Shown here piece by piece: positions 27,148 to 35,816 of a stretch of 64,000 nucleotides of DNA. Origin of the DNA: Thermoguttaceae bacterium (GTDB taxonomy: Bacteria > Planctomycetota > Planctomycetia > Pirellulales > Thermoguttaceae); contig JAFQUP010000151.1 in the NCBI GenBank assembly GCA_017408405.1, positions 1-64,000 on the forward strand. Direction: 5' to 3'. Position 1 is the first letter of the stretch. Each line of letters opens with the position of its first letter. The notes beneath the pieces are model-generated. The model did not search any database, was not told where the DNA came from, and saw only the letters and a program-made list of their open reading frames with translations. A program made the position numbers and the translations under genes.

Positions 27148-28920
27148 TCATTCTTCAGCTGATTTCAAACGCCGAAGTTCAAAATCCTTATTTTCATAAA
27201 TCAATTCATAATCACCGATCCCGTTAGGCATCTCCGTGACCACGGCCCGGCCTTTCAAATCATTCTTATTCCGAACTACGTATGACGCGCCATACTCCTT
27301 TTTTAAATATTCAAACTTTTGCTTCGGCAAAAGCGTAAACGAGGCCGTTCGCCCGTAAGCCTGAACCGGTTTGGAAGGATCAAATCCGTAAAATTGATCC
27401 TGCATTCGCTGCCACCAATCCATCAATCCCTGAGCATCCTGCGGAATATCTTTCCATACTCCAACGACACTCCGACCGGTAAACCAGCGAAAAGTCCGCG
27501 TCGTATACGGAACCACAAAAATATCCGTTTTCTCCGTATTTTCCCGCACAAACTGACAGAGATCAAGCCACGTCTGACCACATGACGCTCCGGAACAGGA
27601 ACGCGGCTTCATCGGTTTCGTGAAGCGTTTCGCGGAAGAAAAAACCAGCGAGCCAGCCATGAACACCAGGCATCCCAAAAGCAAAATTCGGGCACGAGCC
27701 GCGCGTCTCTCCTGAAGCCGCGCCTGAAAACGCTCTTTCCGGCGTATTTCTTTCCGTTCCTCTTTGGACAGTTTACGCCCTGCCGAGGAAAGTTCTTCCT
27801 GATGAACTAGCTTTTTTTCCGATTCCTTCTCCCAACCCCAAATCGTTGATTTACTCAAGACAAATTCAAGACTGAGAATCGAAACGCCAACCGGAAGCAT
27901 CACGTCCGCAATCCGAAACCAGTAATAGCGCAAAAGAGACGCCGTCAGTTCTGGCGCAAGCGTCATGAACAGATTAATGCCCCACCCCAAAAGCGCGATC
28001 AGAAGTGTCGCGTAAATAAATGTCCGAAAGGTCATTTCACCATGCGAGAATCTTGGCCTGGCCGAAAGAAAATTCCAAAAAAGAATCAATCCGCCAAAAG
28101 CAATCAGCTTGTCAGGCGTTTTTTGCGCGATAAAGCTCAAAAGCAGGTGATGCGGCAGCCTTTCGTAAACGTAAAGCTGCGTAGCGTTTCGAGCGACTTC
28201 CGATGAAACCCCGCCATTCAGCGCCAGCGCGGGAATCAACGCTGGAAGAGTCAAAATCACCGCTCCAATTAAACCCGGCAAAATGCTCACGAACGTCGGA
28301 AGATAACATTTCTCAAGATCTTCCGGTTTACCCCTTTTCCGCAGCCCAATTTCATAATCCTTGAGAATCAGCCAAGCGATTCCAAGTGCCGCAAGACACC
28401 AACCACCCACCAAAACATGAAACATGGTACTGAGCCCAATTAGGAAAAGCGAACGATTCCAGTGATTGCGCAGTACTTCTCCAAGGCCAAAGAACGCGAA
28501 AACATACGCGAAACCTTTCGCTTCTACTCCCCCCACAACCCATTCACCAGCAAAAGAGCAGTGCTGATTCAGAAACAAAAAAATCGCGGCACTAAAAAAA
28601 GCTGTCCCCCATCGGAGCAAAACAGGACGTGTCATCCAAAACCAGCCGAACGCCAAGCCTATCCAGGTCAAGAATCTCCCAATCCAAATGACCTGATCCA
28701 AAGGAAGAAATTTCGTCAGCCACCCAAAAGACCAGTAAAAAACCCCATGCGCGTCTGGTGAATTCAAAAAGAAATCCCCCGCGGCATAATCCGGATTCCA
28801 GAAATGAGCGGCTTTTTCCAGATAGTGCGCTTCATTCACGTCCGGTACGGCATAAGCTCCATAAATAAAAAAAAGTGCCGTAATCAGTAAAATTTCCAAA
28901 ATGTTTGCGCAATGTTTCAT
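27148..28920 (-). CDS. Polytopic membrane protein, unknown function
   Basis: A 590-residue protein with an N-terminal hydrophobic segment followed by a luminal loop (VPDVNEAHYLEKAAHFWNP) and about ten membrane segments. A basic Arg/Lys-rich cytosolic linker follows (about 375-405, KEERKEIRRKERFQARLQER), then one more membrane segment and a C-terminal soluble domain of about 170 residues. The first loop, with acidic residues and an FFLNSPDAHG segment, recalls membrane glycosyltransferases, and I also recall similar planctomycete proteins labelled DUF6798; neither assignment is firm. AGGAG lies eight bases before the ATG. A terminator follows, and no partner gene is adjacent. Confidence 0.55.
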   Translation of the reverse strand: MKHCANILEILLITALFFIYGAYAVPDVNEAHYLEKAAHFWNPDYAAGDFFLNSPDAHGVFYWSFGWLTKFLPLDQVIWIGRFLTWIGLAFGWFWMTRPVLLRWGTAFFSAAIFLFLNQHCSFAGEWVVGGVEAKGFAYVFAFFGLGEVLRNHWNRSLFLIGLSTMFHVLVGGWCLAALGIAWLILKDYEIGLRKRGKPEDLEKCYLPTFVSILPGLIGAVILTLPALIPALALNGGVSSEVARNATQLYVYERLPHHLLLSFIAQKTPDKLIAFGGLILFWNFLSARPRFSHGEMTFRTFIYATLLIALLGWGINLFMTLAPELTASLLRYYWFRIADVMLPVGVSILSLEFVLSKSTIWGWEKESEKKLVHQEELSSAGRKLSKEERKEIRRKERFQARLQERRAARARILLLGCLVFMAGSLVFSSAKRFTKPMKPRSCSGASCGQTWLDLCQFVRENTEKTDIFVVPYTTRTFRWFTGRSVVGVWKDIPQDAQGLMDWWQRMQDQFYGFDPSKPVQAYGRTASFTLLPKQKFEYLKKEYGASYVVRNKNDLKGRAVVTEMPNGIGDYELIYENKDFELRRLKSAEE

Positions 28921-29211
28921 AAAAAACGCTCCTACCCTCTAGGAAAATTTTAAGGAATACGATATATTTAATAAAAGCGGCAAAGTGAGGTAATCTGCCC
29001 AGGAATTTAATATTTCACCGAACAGGTCATTCCAGAACCTCCAATCAATCACTGGCAAAAAATCTGTTCCAGCCCTTAAACGCCCCAAGAAAAGAAATCA
29101 CTTTCAATCTTGAGATGCTCCTGAGCAAAAATGAATTCCAACGGATATCCAGGTTTCCGGATGTCCCAGCCTGTCAACCAGTCAGTCATTTCATTCCAGA
29201 AAGAAAATCCC

Positions 29212-29787
29212 ATGGAAAATCACTATCCATTTTTGATTTGGCTCTTCCTGTGGCCATTTCTGCCAAACTATAAAGTGAATGTCGTGAATGAACTTACTCC
29301 CGCCATCCTCCATCAATTGGACATCAAATACATTCTGCTGGATGTGGACTGCACCCTGAAACGTTACGATGCGGATGTCCTTGAAGACTGGGTCCTTGAA
29401 TGGATCCATTCTCTGCGAAAAGCGGACATTCAAATCTGCCTTCTCTCCAATGGCAAAGGAAAACGAATCGGCAAGATTGCCGAACAGTGTCAGCTTCCCT
29501 ATGAGGCAATGGCCCTTAAGCCGCTGCCTAACGGATGCTGGCGGGTAATCAAACGCAATCAATGGAACAAAAAACAAACCGCCATGGTCGGAGATCAGCT
29601 CTTTGCCGATGTCGCTGCCGGAAATCTCGCGGGAATCCGAACAGTTCACGTCACTCCGATTCATCCCGAAACAGAACCAATTTTCACGAGAGTCAAACGT
29701 CCGCTGGAACGCCTTTTCTTCCGATTGGTTCCCGTCCAGAAAATCAACGGCAAAAACGATCAGCCCGCCGAACCCGCCGCGGAATAA
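29212..29787 (+). CDS. YqeG-type HAD phosphatase
   Basis: A 191-residue member of the HAD superfamily, class IIIA, like Bacillus YqeG; family members dephosphorylate small phosphates and their physiological substrate is unclear. The opening LPNYKVNVVNELTP is the family start. LDVDCTLKRYD carries the two catalytic aspartates (DxDxT), LLSNGKGKR is motif II, and GDQLFADVAAGN is the acidic motif IV. I start at the ATG at 29212, which fits the family N-terminus and has AGAAAG seven bases upstream; in-frame ATGs at 29131 and 29161 would add unconserved residues. The C-terminal tail is short and charged. The gene stands alone on the plus strand. Confidence 0.85.
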   Translation: MENHYPFLIWLFLWPFLPNYKVNVVNELTPAILHQLDIKYILLDVDCTLKRYDADVLEDWVLEWIHSLRKADIQICLLSNGKGKRIGKIAEQCQLPYEAMALKPLPNGCWRVIKRNQWNKKQTAMVGDQLFADVAAGNLAGIRTVHVTPIHPETEPIFTRVKRPLERLFFRLVPVQKINGKNDQPAEPAAE

Positions 29788-29837
29788 TCAATGGACTCTG
29801 TCAACCTCGAAATAGCCGATGAAACTTTCGGGAATCA

Positions 29838-29899
29838 GTGAATAATGAACAAACGTCTCTGGATCTCATCTCCAAACGTTTCTTCCGTTCATTATTCAC
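29838..29899. repeat. Perfect 13-bp inverted repeat with 36-base spacer
   Basis: gtgaataatgaac (29838-29850) is the exact reverse complement of 29887-29899. It lies 50 bp after the YqeG-type stop; no T tract follows. It may be a weak terminator, an mRNA end stabiliser or the remnant of a short mobile repeat. Confidence 0.7.
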
Positions 29900-30085
29900 G
29901 ACTTCTTCCTTTATTTGATTCCCGTCCCCAATTCAGTCTCTTTTGCCAGGAGCATTCGCACCGCTTTAAAGTCTTCCTTCCCAATCCCTGAAAGAAGTTC
30001 GACCATTCACCCAAAACACTTTTCGGGCAATTTCACCAGCCGATTAACTGCTGAAGTTTTCCGCGGGAAATACTTTTTTCAAACA

Positions 30086-30125
30086 CAAAAAGAACCTCCA
30101 TGAAATTTCACAGAGGTTTCTTTTA
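30086..30125 (-). terminator. Terminator of the small basic protein gene
   Basis: On the minus strand GAAACCTC pairs with GAGGTTC around an inner TGAAATTTCA palindrome, followed by TTTTTG. It is 27 bp past the stop at 30152. Confidence 0.75.
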
Positions 30126-30151
30126 CGTTTCCAAAAGAAAAGCAATGGCAA

Positions 30152-30370
30152 TTATTTTTTCTTGCCTTTGGCATCATCGCCTTCAGGGGCTTCTTTCTTT
30201 TTCTTTTTCATCTGCAGTTTGTAGACGCGAACTTTAGCCAGACCAACCGGACTATCACCTTCAGTCCAACGATCTGACGACTGAAGTTTCTCAATGCGTT
30301 CCGCACGAGTCAAGACACTTCTCGTACGAATCAAAGCCGCGCGGACTTTCAGGCTTTTATCGATTGTCAT
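30152..30370 (-). CDS. Small basic ribosome-associated-type protein
   Basis: A 72-residue Lys/Arg-rich protein. SLKVRAALIRTRSVLTRAER followed by IEKLQSSDRW, then SPVGLAKVRVYKL, matches my memory of the short basic protein family found in Chlamydiae, Verrucomicrobia and Planctomycetes (TIGR04137), suggested to be ribosomal. The C-terminus adds a very basic tail rich in Lys with an acidic kink. The start at 30370 (MTIDKSL) fits the family and has GGAG nine bases upstream; an upstream in-frame ATG at 30427 would add 19 unrelated residues. A terminator follows. Function is not proven in this organism. Confidence 0.82.
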   Translation of the reverse strand: MTIDKSLKVRAALIRTRSVLTRAERIEKLQSSDRWTEGDSPVGLAKVRVYKLQMKKKKKEAPEGDDAKGKKK

Positions 30371-30622
30371 CTCTGAATCTCCACTATTACGAATATTTAA
30401 TGAATATATTCCAAATACACTAATCAAGAAAATGAATTATAGTCTGAAACCAAAAAAGTTCAAGGGGGGGCTAGGAGATTTTCGTCAAAAAAAACCCTTT
30501 CACCCGACGTTTTTCAGTTTCTCCATCTTTCCATTTTCAAATCCAGGGAAAACAAAACTTCGAAAACCGAACATTTCCCCCGCAACGCGAACTGCCGCCG
30601 CCCTGAATTTTCGCGTACGAAT

Positions 30623-30922
30623 TTATTCAAGGGCGGACTCAATCTTTCGCTGAAGTTCTTCGACAGAAATATTTTCCACTAAAAACTTTTTCCGGGAATC
30701 CGTCTCCCCGCTAAGCAGCGAGATTTGGGAACGTTTCAGCCCAAGAGATTTGGCAAGTACCTCAAGAATCGCTTTGTTCGCCTTTCCCTTTTCCGGAATC
30801 TGCGTGCAGCAGACTTTCAACATTCCGTCCGTGGCATCCCGAACCTCATTCTTTTTGGAGCCAGGCGCGCCTTTAACCGGAAGAATCACGCCGTTTCCGC
30901 TCTTTTCCAATGCGATTTCCAA
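30623..30922 (-). CDS. YggU/DUF167 family protein
   Basis: A 99-residue protein of the UPF0235 family, whose role is unknown. ILPVKGAPGSKKNEV, GKANKAILEVLAKSLGL and LLSGETDSRKKFLV are the conserved family segments. It begins with TTG; AAGGGA five bases upstream supports that start. It starts 47 bp after the thioredoxin-fold protein gene stop, so the two may be co-transcribed. The C-terminus (LQRKIESALE) is normal in length. Confidence 0.85.
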   Translation of the reverse strand: MEIALEKSGNGVILPVKGAPGSKKNEVRDATDGMLKVCCTQIPEKGKANKAILEVLAKSLGLKRSQISLLSGETDSRKKFLVENISVEELQRKIESALE

Positions 30923-30969
30923 GCTAATCCCTTTCCTTGAGTGTTCACTGAATATGTCCCGTTTTCAGT

Positions 30970-33453
30970 TTAAAGGCCCAAAATGGAATCAAGGTCCAGT
31001 TCTGGTTCTTCTTTCCCAAGCTCATTCTTTTTTACTTCGTTCCGCTCCTGATTTTCGACTTCTTCAGCCTTCATCGGAAGTTCCGAAGCCTTTTGAGAAT
31101 CAGTCTCTGAAGACAGATCTTCTGAAATTTCCATCTCCTTCAAATCTTCAAAGGCGTCAACTGATTCTTCTGTCTCTTGCTCTTCCAAAATTTCAGCTTC
31201 TTCAATCTCAGCTTCTTCGTCCGCGGCACCAGTATTCGCGTCATCCGCGGTACTCTCCGCTTCTTCATTCGCTTCTTCCTCTTTAGGAATGACCGGGCCG
31301 TAAGTCTCCTCAAGATATTTCATTAAGGACATCGCGTCAACATTCGATTTTTCGATTTTTCCATCCGCGTTGACGAGAACCTTAGCCGGAAGAACTGAAA
31401 TCGCAAAATAATTCAAGACAGAATCTTCCGCGCCAGGCTTTTCAAAAACCATCGGCCACGGAATCTCCTTCAGAAGCTGGTCCATTTCATCCCTTTTTTC
31501 TCCGGAAACAATTCCAATTATTTCAAAGCCGCGAGTCTGGTACGCCTTGAAAAACTGGTAAATCAAACTCAGATCACGCAAGTCACTCTGATTTTCGAAT
31601 GAAAAGCAGTAAAAGAGAAGCGTTTTTCCAGCGTAATCCTCGGTTTTAACCGTTTTCCCTTCATAAGTCGTGAGAGAAAGGTTTACGGACTGCCCAATAA
31701 GCTCCTTTTGCTTGAGAATATTCTCCAAAAGTCTTGCCGTTTCCTTCAAATTTTCATCTTCTGAACTATCCAAAATCTGAATCGCGGCCTGAAAAATTGG
31801 AAGATACTCCTCCTTCCGCAGTTTTTCCTCCGTAAGAATGACCATCTGCACGGTCGAAAGAGCAAAATCTTTATTAAGGCAATTCAGCGCGATTCCTTTC
31901 TTCATGTGCGCCAACATTCCCTCAACGCTGCGTTTAAGTTCCTCCGGTGCCGGTTCTGTCTGAAACTGGCAAAGCTCCATCTGAATCAAAACCGCCTGAA
32001 CATTCCAAAGAAGGGATTGCGAAGCCCGGGATTCAATATCCGTTACGAACTGACGCAAACTCTCGACACTCGAAGGCTCAATTCGGGAAAGATTTGCGAG
32101 AACCTGAACCTTAAGTGAAACCGCCGTTTCCCACTGTTCCTCCGTCAGATTCTCAAGCTCCAACATCTTTTCCGCCGTGCGTAATTTGGCACTAAATGTT
32201 TTTCGGAGAAAATCACTTACCTGCTCTTCAGCAATTGCTGGATCTTCCGTATTCAAATCCGATGGACGAATCCGATCCATTTTCAAAAAAAGATCCATTA
32301 ATGTTTTGAAATCGGCATCTTCTGGAATTGCCAGTGCCTCATCCATCTCTGCCAGCTTAACAGTTTCAAAATCAGAATTCATCGGCTGAAGTTCCGAATT
32401 ACCCGTAACCTCGATCGCTTCTTCCGTATTTTCAGAAACTCCCTCTTCGGAGTTAATTTCCGTTTCTTCATCGGCGTCAAGTTCATCAACCGCGTCAACC
32501 GCAGGAACCTCAGCGTCAAGTTCATCAACCGCGTCAACCGCAGGAACCTCAGCGTCAAGTTCATCAACCGCGTCAACCGCAGGAACCTCAGCGTCAAGTT
32601 CATCGACCGCGTCAACCGCAGGAACCTCAGCGTCAAGTTCATCAGCAGTGTCAACCGCAGGAACCTCAGCATCTTTCAATATCTGTTCAACCGAATTCGG
32701 AAGAATGTCTTCATTTTCCTCATTTTCATTCACTAAACCAACATTACTTCTATCTTCCGAATGAATCTGATTCGTTTCTTCCAAGACCTGATTGACTGAC
32801 TCTTCAATCGCGCTCTCGTCAACTTCTTTTAATGAATCTTCAACGGTCCCATTAATCGTTTCATTCTTCTGGTCTTCTTCCGTTTCCCGAATTGCTTCCT
32901 CAACCGCTTTTTGGATCTGGCCAGATTTAACCTTACGCAAAACCGGAGCTAACTCTTCCGGATTTTCAGAATTCTCGAGAACATTGTCAATGGCCGCATC
33001 GAGAGAATCATCATTGGATTTTGGATCTTCCTTGGAAACGTTCTGCGGAACCGGAGTTACCTGAGGAGCTGGAGCAGCCTGAGGAGCAGACGGAGTTACC
33101 TGCGGAGCCGGAGCAGCCTGAGGAGCAGACGGAGTTACCTGAGGAGCTGGAGTTACCTGAGGAACCGGAGTTACCTGAGGAACCGGAGCAGCCTGGGGAG
33201 CAGACGGAGTTACCTGAGGAGCCGGAGCAGACTGGGGACAGGGAGGTAAAGGCTGCTGAACTGGAGCCTGCCGGTATCCGGGAACCGGCTGAACCGTGAC
33301 AGGAACGACCTTCCCCGGCCGACGGAACATTCCGGGACGCGGCGGAAACACCTGGGCCGAGCAGATCAACGCAGCTCCCAGCGAGAATATCGCGATCAAA
33401 ACCGTCACGATTTTGTGTTTTAGTAAAAAATCCGAAAAATGCTTTCTTTTCAT
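30970..33453 (-). CDS. Exported repeat-rich protein with thioredoxin-like domain lacking CxxC
   Basis: An 827-residue protein. The N-terminal basic segment plus hydrophobic stretch ending ICSAQ is a signal peptide. Next come a Pro/Gln hexapeptide region, an acidic region with five 13-residue repeats (AEVPAVDAVDELD), and a helical region (about 355-590). A TlpA/AhpC-like thioredoxin-fold domain follows (about 605-750: GQSVNLSLTTYEGKTVKTED, then GKTLLFYCFSF). Where TlpA proteins have WCxPC, this one has only the single Cys of FYCFSF, so disulfide exchange by CxxC is unlikely. The tail is acidic. The start at 33453 has AGGAAA upstream and a proper signal peptide; an ATG at 33489 would add 12 residues. 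It would act in the periplasm or at the surface; the task is unknown. Confidence 0.75.
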   Translation of the reverse strand: MKRKHFSDFLLKHKIVTVLIAIFSLGAALICSAQVFPPRPGMFRRPGKVVPVTVQPVPGYRQAPVQQPLPPCPQSAPAPQVTPSAPQAAPVPQVTPVPQVTPAPQVTPSAPQAAPAPQVTPSAPQAAPAPQVTPVPQNVSKEDPKSNDDSLDAAIDNVLENSENPEELAPVLRKVKSGQIQKAVEEAIRETEEDQKNETINGTVEDSLKEVDESAIEESVNQVLEETNQIHSEDRSNVGLVNENEENEDILPNSVEQILKDAEVPAVDTADELDAEVPAVDAVDELDAEVPAVDAVDELDAEVPAVDAVDELDAEVPAVDAVDELDADEETEINSEEGVSENTEEAIEVTGNSELQPMNSDFETVKLAEMDEALAIPEDADFKTLMDLFLKMDRIRPSDLNTEDPAIAEEQVSDFLRKTFSAKLRTAEKMLELENLTEEQWETAVSLKVQVLANLSRIEPSSVESLRQFVTDIESRASQSLLWNVQAVLIQMELCQFQTEPAPEELKRSVEGMLAHMKKGIALNCLNKDFALSTVQMVILTEEKLRKEEYLPIFQAAIQILDSSEDENLKETARLLENILKQKELIGQSVNLSLTTYEGKTVKTEDYAGKTLLFYCFSFENQSDLRDLSLIYQFFKAYQTRGFEIIGIVSGEKRDEMDQLLKEIPWPMVFEKPGAEDSVLNYFAISVLPAKVLVNADGKIEKSNVDAMSLMKYLEETYGPVIPKEEEANEEAESTADDANTGAADEEAEIEEAEILEEQETEESVDAFEDLKEMEISEDLSSETDSQKASELPMKAEEVENQERNEVKKNELGKEEPELDLDSILGL
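32474..32668 (-). repeat. 39-bp coding tandem repeat, five copies
   Basis: Five 39-bp units inside the thioredoxin-fold protein gene, each encoding AEVPAVDAVDELD. Three are identical in DNA sequence, the fourth has one substitution and the fifth a few. The period matches that of the array at 3-119. Confidence 0.93.
33043..33237 (-). repeat. Degenerate 18-bp repeat encoding Pro/Gln hexapeptides
   Basis: About ten in-frame hexapeptide units of the forms APQVTP, APQAAP and VPQVTP follow the signal peptide. It is probably a cell-wall or periplasm-spanning proline-rich linker. Units shuffle between the three types, which suggests recombination. Confidence 0.85.
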
Positions 33454-33716
33454 AAAATTTCCTATTAAATAAATTTTTGTTCCGGGCAAAAATAATAAGA
33501 TTTAAGACCTTAATCTTTTTTGAAAAAAATGTCAAGATTAATATTGAGAATTCAAAAAGAGTTTCCCTGAATATCTCCCCATTCCTCTAAAAATCCGAAA
33601 ATTAACATAAATTTAACAAAAAAACTTCCATTAACCTCTCCCCCCTCCCTGTTTTTTTCCGATGAATCAGTTAAAATTAGTCCCAATTTGGAGATTTTAT
33701 TTTCAAAACGTATTTT

Positions 33717-35381
33717 ATGAACACGGAATTTCTGATGGACACAAACTCAAAAAAAATCACAAAAGAAAATTTTGATTATGACTGGATGCCGGCACGCGCG
33801 GTGCTTCGCCAGTGGAAAACCAGCCGTGCCAAACGCTTGGCACTCGCGGATTCGACTGGTGCCGAACTGACGGGCGGAAATGCCCTGGTCCGTCTTCTGG
33901 TTCTTAAACGTCTTTTGGAAAAATACGTTTTGGCCCCTGATGAAAAGAATGTCGGCATTCTCCTTCCACCCAGTGTTCCCGCGATTCTCGTGAACGCGGC
34001 ACTTACCGTCGGTCAGCGGGTTACGGTAAATCTCAACTATACTCTGAATGAAGAAACGCTTAATTACTGCATCCGAAAAGCAAAAATCCGCCATTTGATC
34101 ACGAGTCGAAAAGTCATGGAAAAGTTTGACTTCCATCCAGAGTGTGAAGTCATCTACCTTGAGGACTATGTTAAAAAACTGACACTCTGGGACAAAATTT
34201 CCAGCGCGCTTCTGGCCAAACGCTCCCTTAAGACCCTCTATCGAAAATTTGGTCTTGATTCCGTTGATTTGGATGACACGATGGCCATCATCTTTACCTC
34301 CGGCTCAACCGGCATTCCTAAAGGAGTGATGCTCTCGCACCGAAATATCGGCGGCAATGTCATTGCCTGCCGCGATCATTTCCGCTTGACAGATCAGGAT
34401 TCGATGCTTGGAATGCTTCCCCTTTTCCATTCCCTTGGATTCATGGCTACCATTTGGGCCATTCTGGGTCTTGGAATGGCCGGTTACTACCATTTCTCAC
34501 CGCTCGAACCGCGCCCAATCGCGAAACTTTGCCGGAAATATCGCCCGACGATCCTTCCCGCTACCCCTACTTTTTTGCGAATGTATTTGCGGCGCATGGA
34601 ACCGGATGACCTGAAATCACTCTCCCTGATCATCTCCGGAGCCGAAAAGTGTCCCGTCGCGCTCATGGATGAATACGAAAAAACTCTCGGTGTCCGTCCC
34701 GCTCAGGGATACGGCATCACCGAAACCTCCCCGGTTCTTTCCGCGAATGTGCCGAAAACTCGGGTTCCTTCCGAGGATGAAGCCCTGGTCCGCGATGAAT
34801 CCCTTGGTTACCCTTTGCCGGGCGTTGAAGTGAAAATTCTTGATTTGGACACGGGAAAACCATGCGCGCCTGGTAAAAGAGGAATGCTTTATGTGCGCGG
34901 TATTTACATCATGAAAGGATACTACGACGAACCTGAGAAAACGGCGGAAGTTATTGACGCGGACGGCTGGTATCGGACAGGCGATCTCGTCACTCAAGAC
35001 AAAGATGGTTTCATCTATATCGCGGGAAGACTCAGCCGTTTCGCGAAGATTGGCGGGGAAATGGTTCCGCATGAAGGAATTGAAGCGAAACTGAACGAAC
35101 TGCTCGGAAATCCTGACGAAGAAACGCCGAAACTGTGCGTCACTTCCATTCCGGATGAAAAAAAGGGTGAAAAAATCATCGTACTTTTCACGGAACTTCA
35201 GCTCTCACCGCAGCAGATCAAAGAAAAACTTCTCGAGTTAAAATACCCGGCACTATGGATTCCGGATCTTGATGCTTATTACCAGATCGACGCCATTCCA
35301 ATTCTTGGAACGGGAAAACTTGACCTTTACGCCATTCACGAAACCGCCATGAAATACGCGGAATCGACTTTCAGGGCATAG
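33717..35381 (+). CDS. Acyl-ACP/acyl-CoA synthetase (Aas-like AMP-forming ligase)
   Basis: A 554-residue adenylate-forming enzyme that activates fatty acids with ATP. The P-loop IIFTSGSTGIPKGVMLSH, YGITETSP and the hinge region WYRTGDLV are intact. The closest resemblance I recall is to the ligase half of Aas (acyl-ACP synthetase), here without a fused acyltransferase domain; a separate PlsC gene lies at 11.3 kb. It would recycle free fatty acids from membrane lipids or feed acyl-ACP. The ATG at 33717 has no ribosome site; the in-frame ATG at 33735 has GGAA seven bases upstream and may be the true start. A hairpin follows the stop. Acyl-CoA ligase specificity is the alternative. Confidence 0.82.
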   Translation: MNTEFLMDTNSKKITKENFDYDWMPARAVLRQWKTSRAKRLALADSTGAELTGGNALVRLLVLKRLLEKYVLAPDEKNVGILLPPSVPAILVNAALTVGQRVTVNLNYTLNEETLNYCIRKAKIRHLITSRKVMEKFDFHPECEVIYLEDYVKKLTLWDKISSALLAKRSLKTLYRKFGLDSVDLDDTMAIIFTSGSTGIPKGVMLSHRNIGGNVIACRDHFRLTDQDSMLGMLPLFHSLGFMATIWAILGLGMAGYYHFSPLEPRPIAKLCRKYRPTILPATPTFLRMYLRRMEPDDLKSLSLIISGAEKCPVALMDEYEKTLGVRPAQGYGITETSPVLSANVPKTRVPSEDEALVRDESLGYPLPGVEVKILDLDTGKPCAPGKRGMLYVRGIYIMKGYYDEPEKTAEVIDADGWYRTGDLVTQDKDGFIYIAGRLSRFAKIGGEMVPHEGIEAKLNELLGNPDEETPKLCVTSIPDEKKGEKIIVLFTELQLSPQQIKEKLLELKYPALWIPDLDAYYQIDAIPILGTGKLDLYAIHETAMKYAESTFRA

Positions 35382-35404
35382 TCACGAACACCGGAAAAGA
35401 AAAA

Positions 35405-35427
35405 CAGGGCGGCTCAAAACCGCCCTG
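35405..35427 (+). terminator. Terminator-like hairpin after the acyl-ACP synthetase gene
   Basis: cagggcgg (35405-35412) pairs with ccgccctg (35420-35427) with a seven-base loop. The stem is GC-rich but the following T run is short (CTCATTT). Confidence 0.65.
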
Positions 35428-35636
35428 CTCATTTCACTGAACATAAAAAAAGTTATCGGCCTCTTCGCGGACCCAATATTCTGTTTCTTCCCCCAAGCCG
35501 CTTAAATCGTTCCCCAAACCGTACCGGTCAGGAATCCCAGGGACAGCCCTGTCGAAAACGCGGTCAACAAAACGCTATCGCAAAGCCGAAACTTAAACGA
35601 TTAACGCGGAAATATTCTCAACCTTCACAGCCAAAC

Positions 35637-35816
35637 TTACTGCTCACGAAAGGTCAAAACGCTCAAAACTCCCAAAACAAGCGCCGCGGTGAGAAAAACG
35701 ATGTCAAACATCATACTTTCCCCTTTAAATGGAACTTTCATACTCAAATCAAGAATGAAAACCACCATGAGAATCACTGACAGTACCAGTGAAAAAAGAC
35801 AGAGGATTTTGGACAT
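35637..35816 (-). CDS. Small two-helix membrane protein
   Basis: A 59-residue protein with two hydrophobic segments (about 2-24 and 37-54) joined by a short polar loop (KVPFKGESM), ending in a charged FREQ. No family recognised. The start at 35816 is well supported: GGGGAG lies seven bases before the ATG. The gene is isolated, with a possible promoter only in the 340-bp region to its right. Small proteins of this type are often inner-membrane regulators or of unknown function. Confidence 0.6.
   Translation of the reverse strand: MSKILCLFSLVLSVILMVVFILDLSMKVPFKGESMMFDIVFLTAALVLGVLSVLTFREQ

Larger units (their letters stand above)
29788..30151. other. Intergenic region between the YqeG-type gene and the small basic protein gene
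   Basis: The region is 364 bp between convergent genes. It holds a perfect 13-bp inverted repeat (29838-29899) and the terminator of the small basic protein gene (30086-30125). No credible gene was seen in the rest. Confidence 0.55.

Noticed and set aside
32474-32668. Repeat array considered as CRISPR
   Set aside because: The units are contiguous with no unique spacers and are in frame inside a gene; likewise the array at 3-119.
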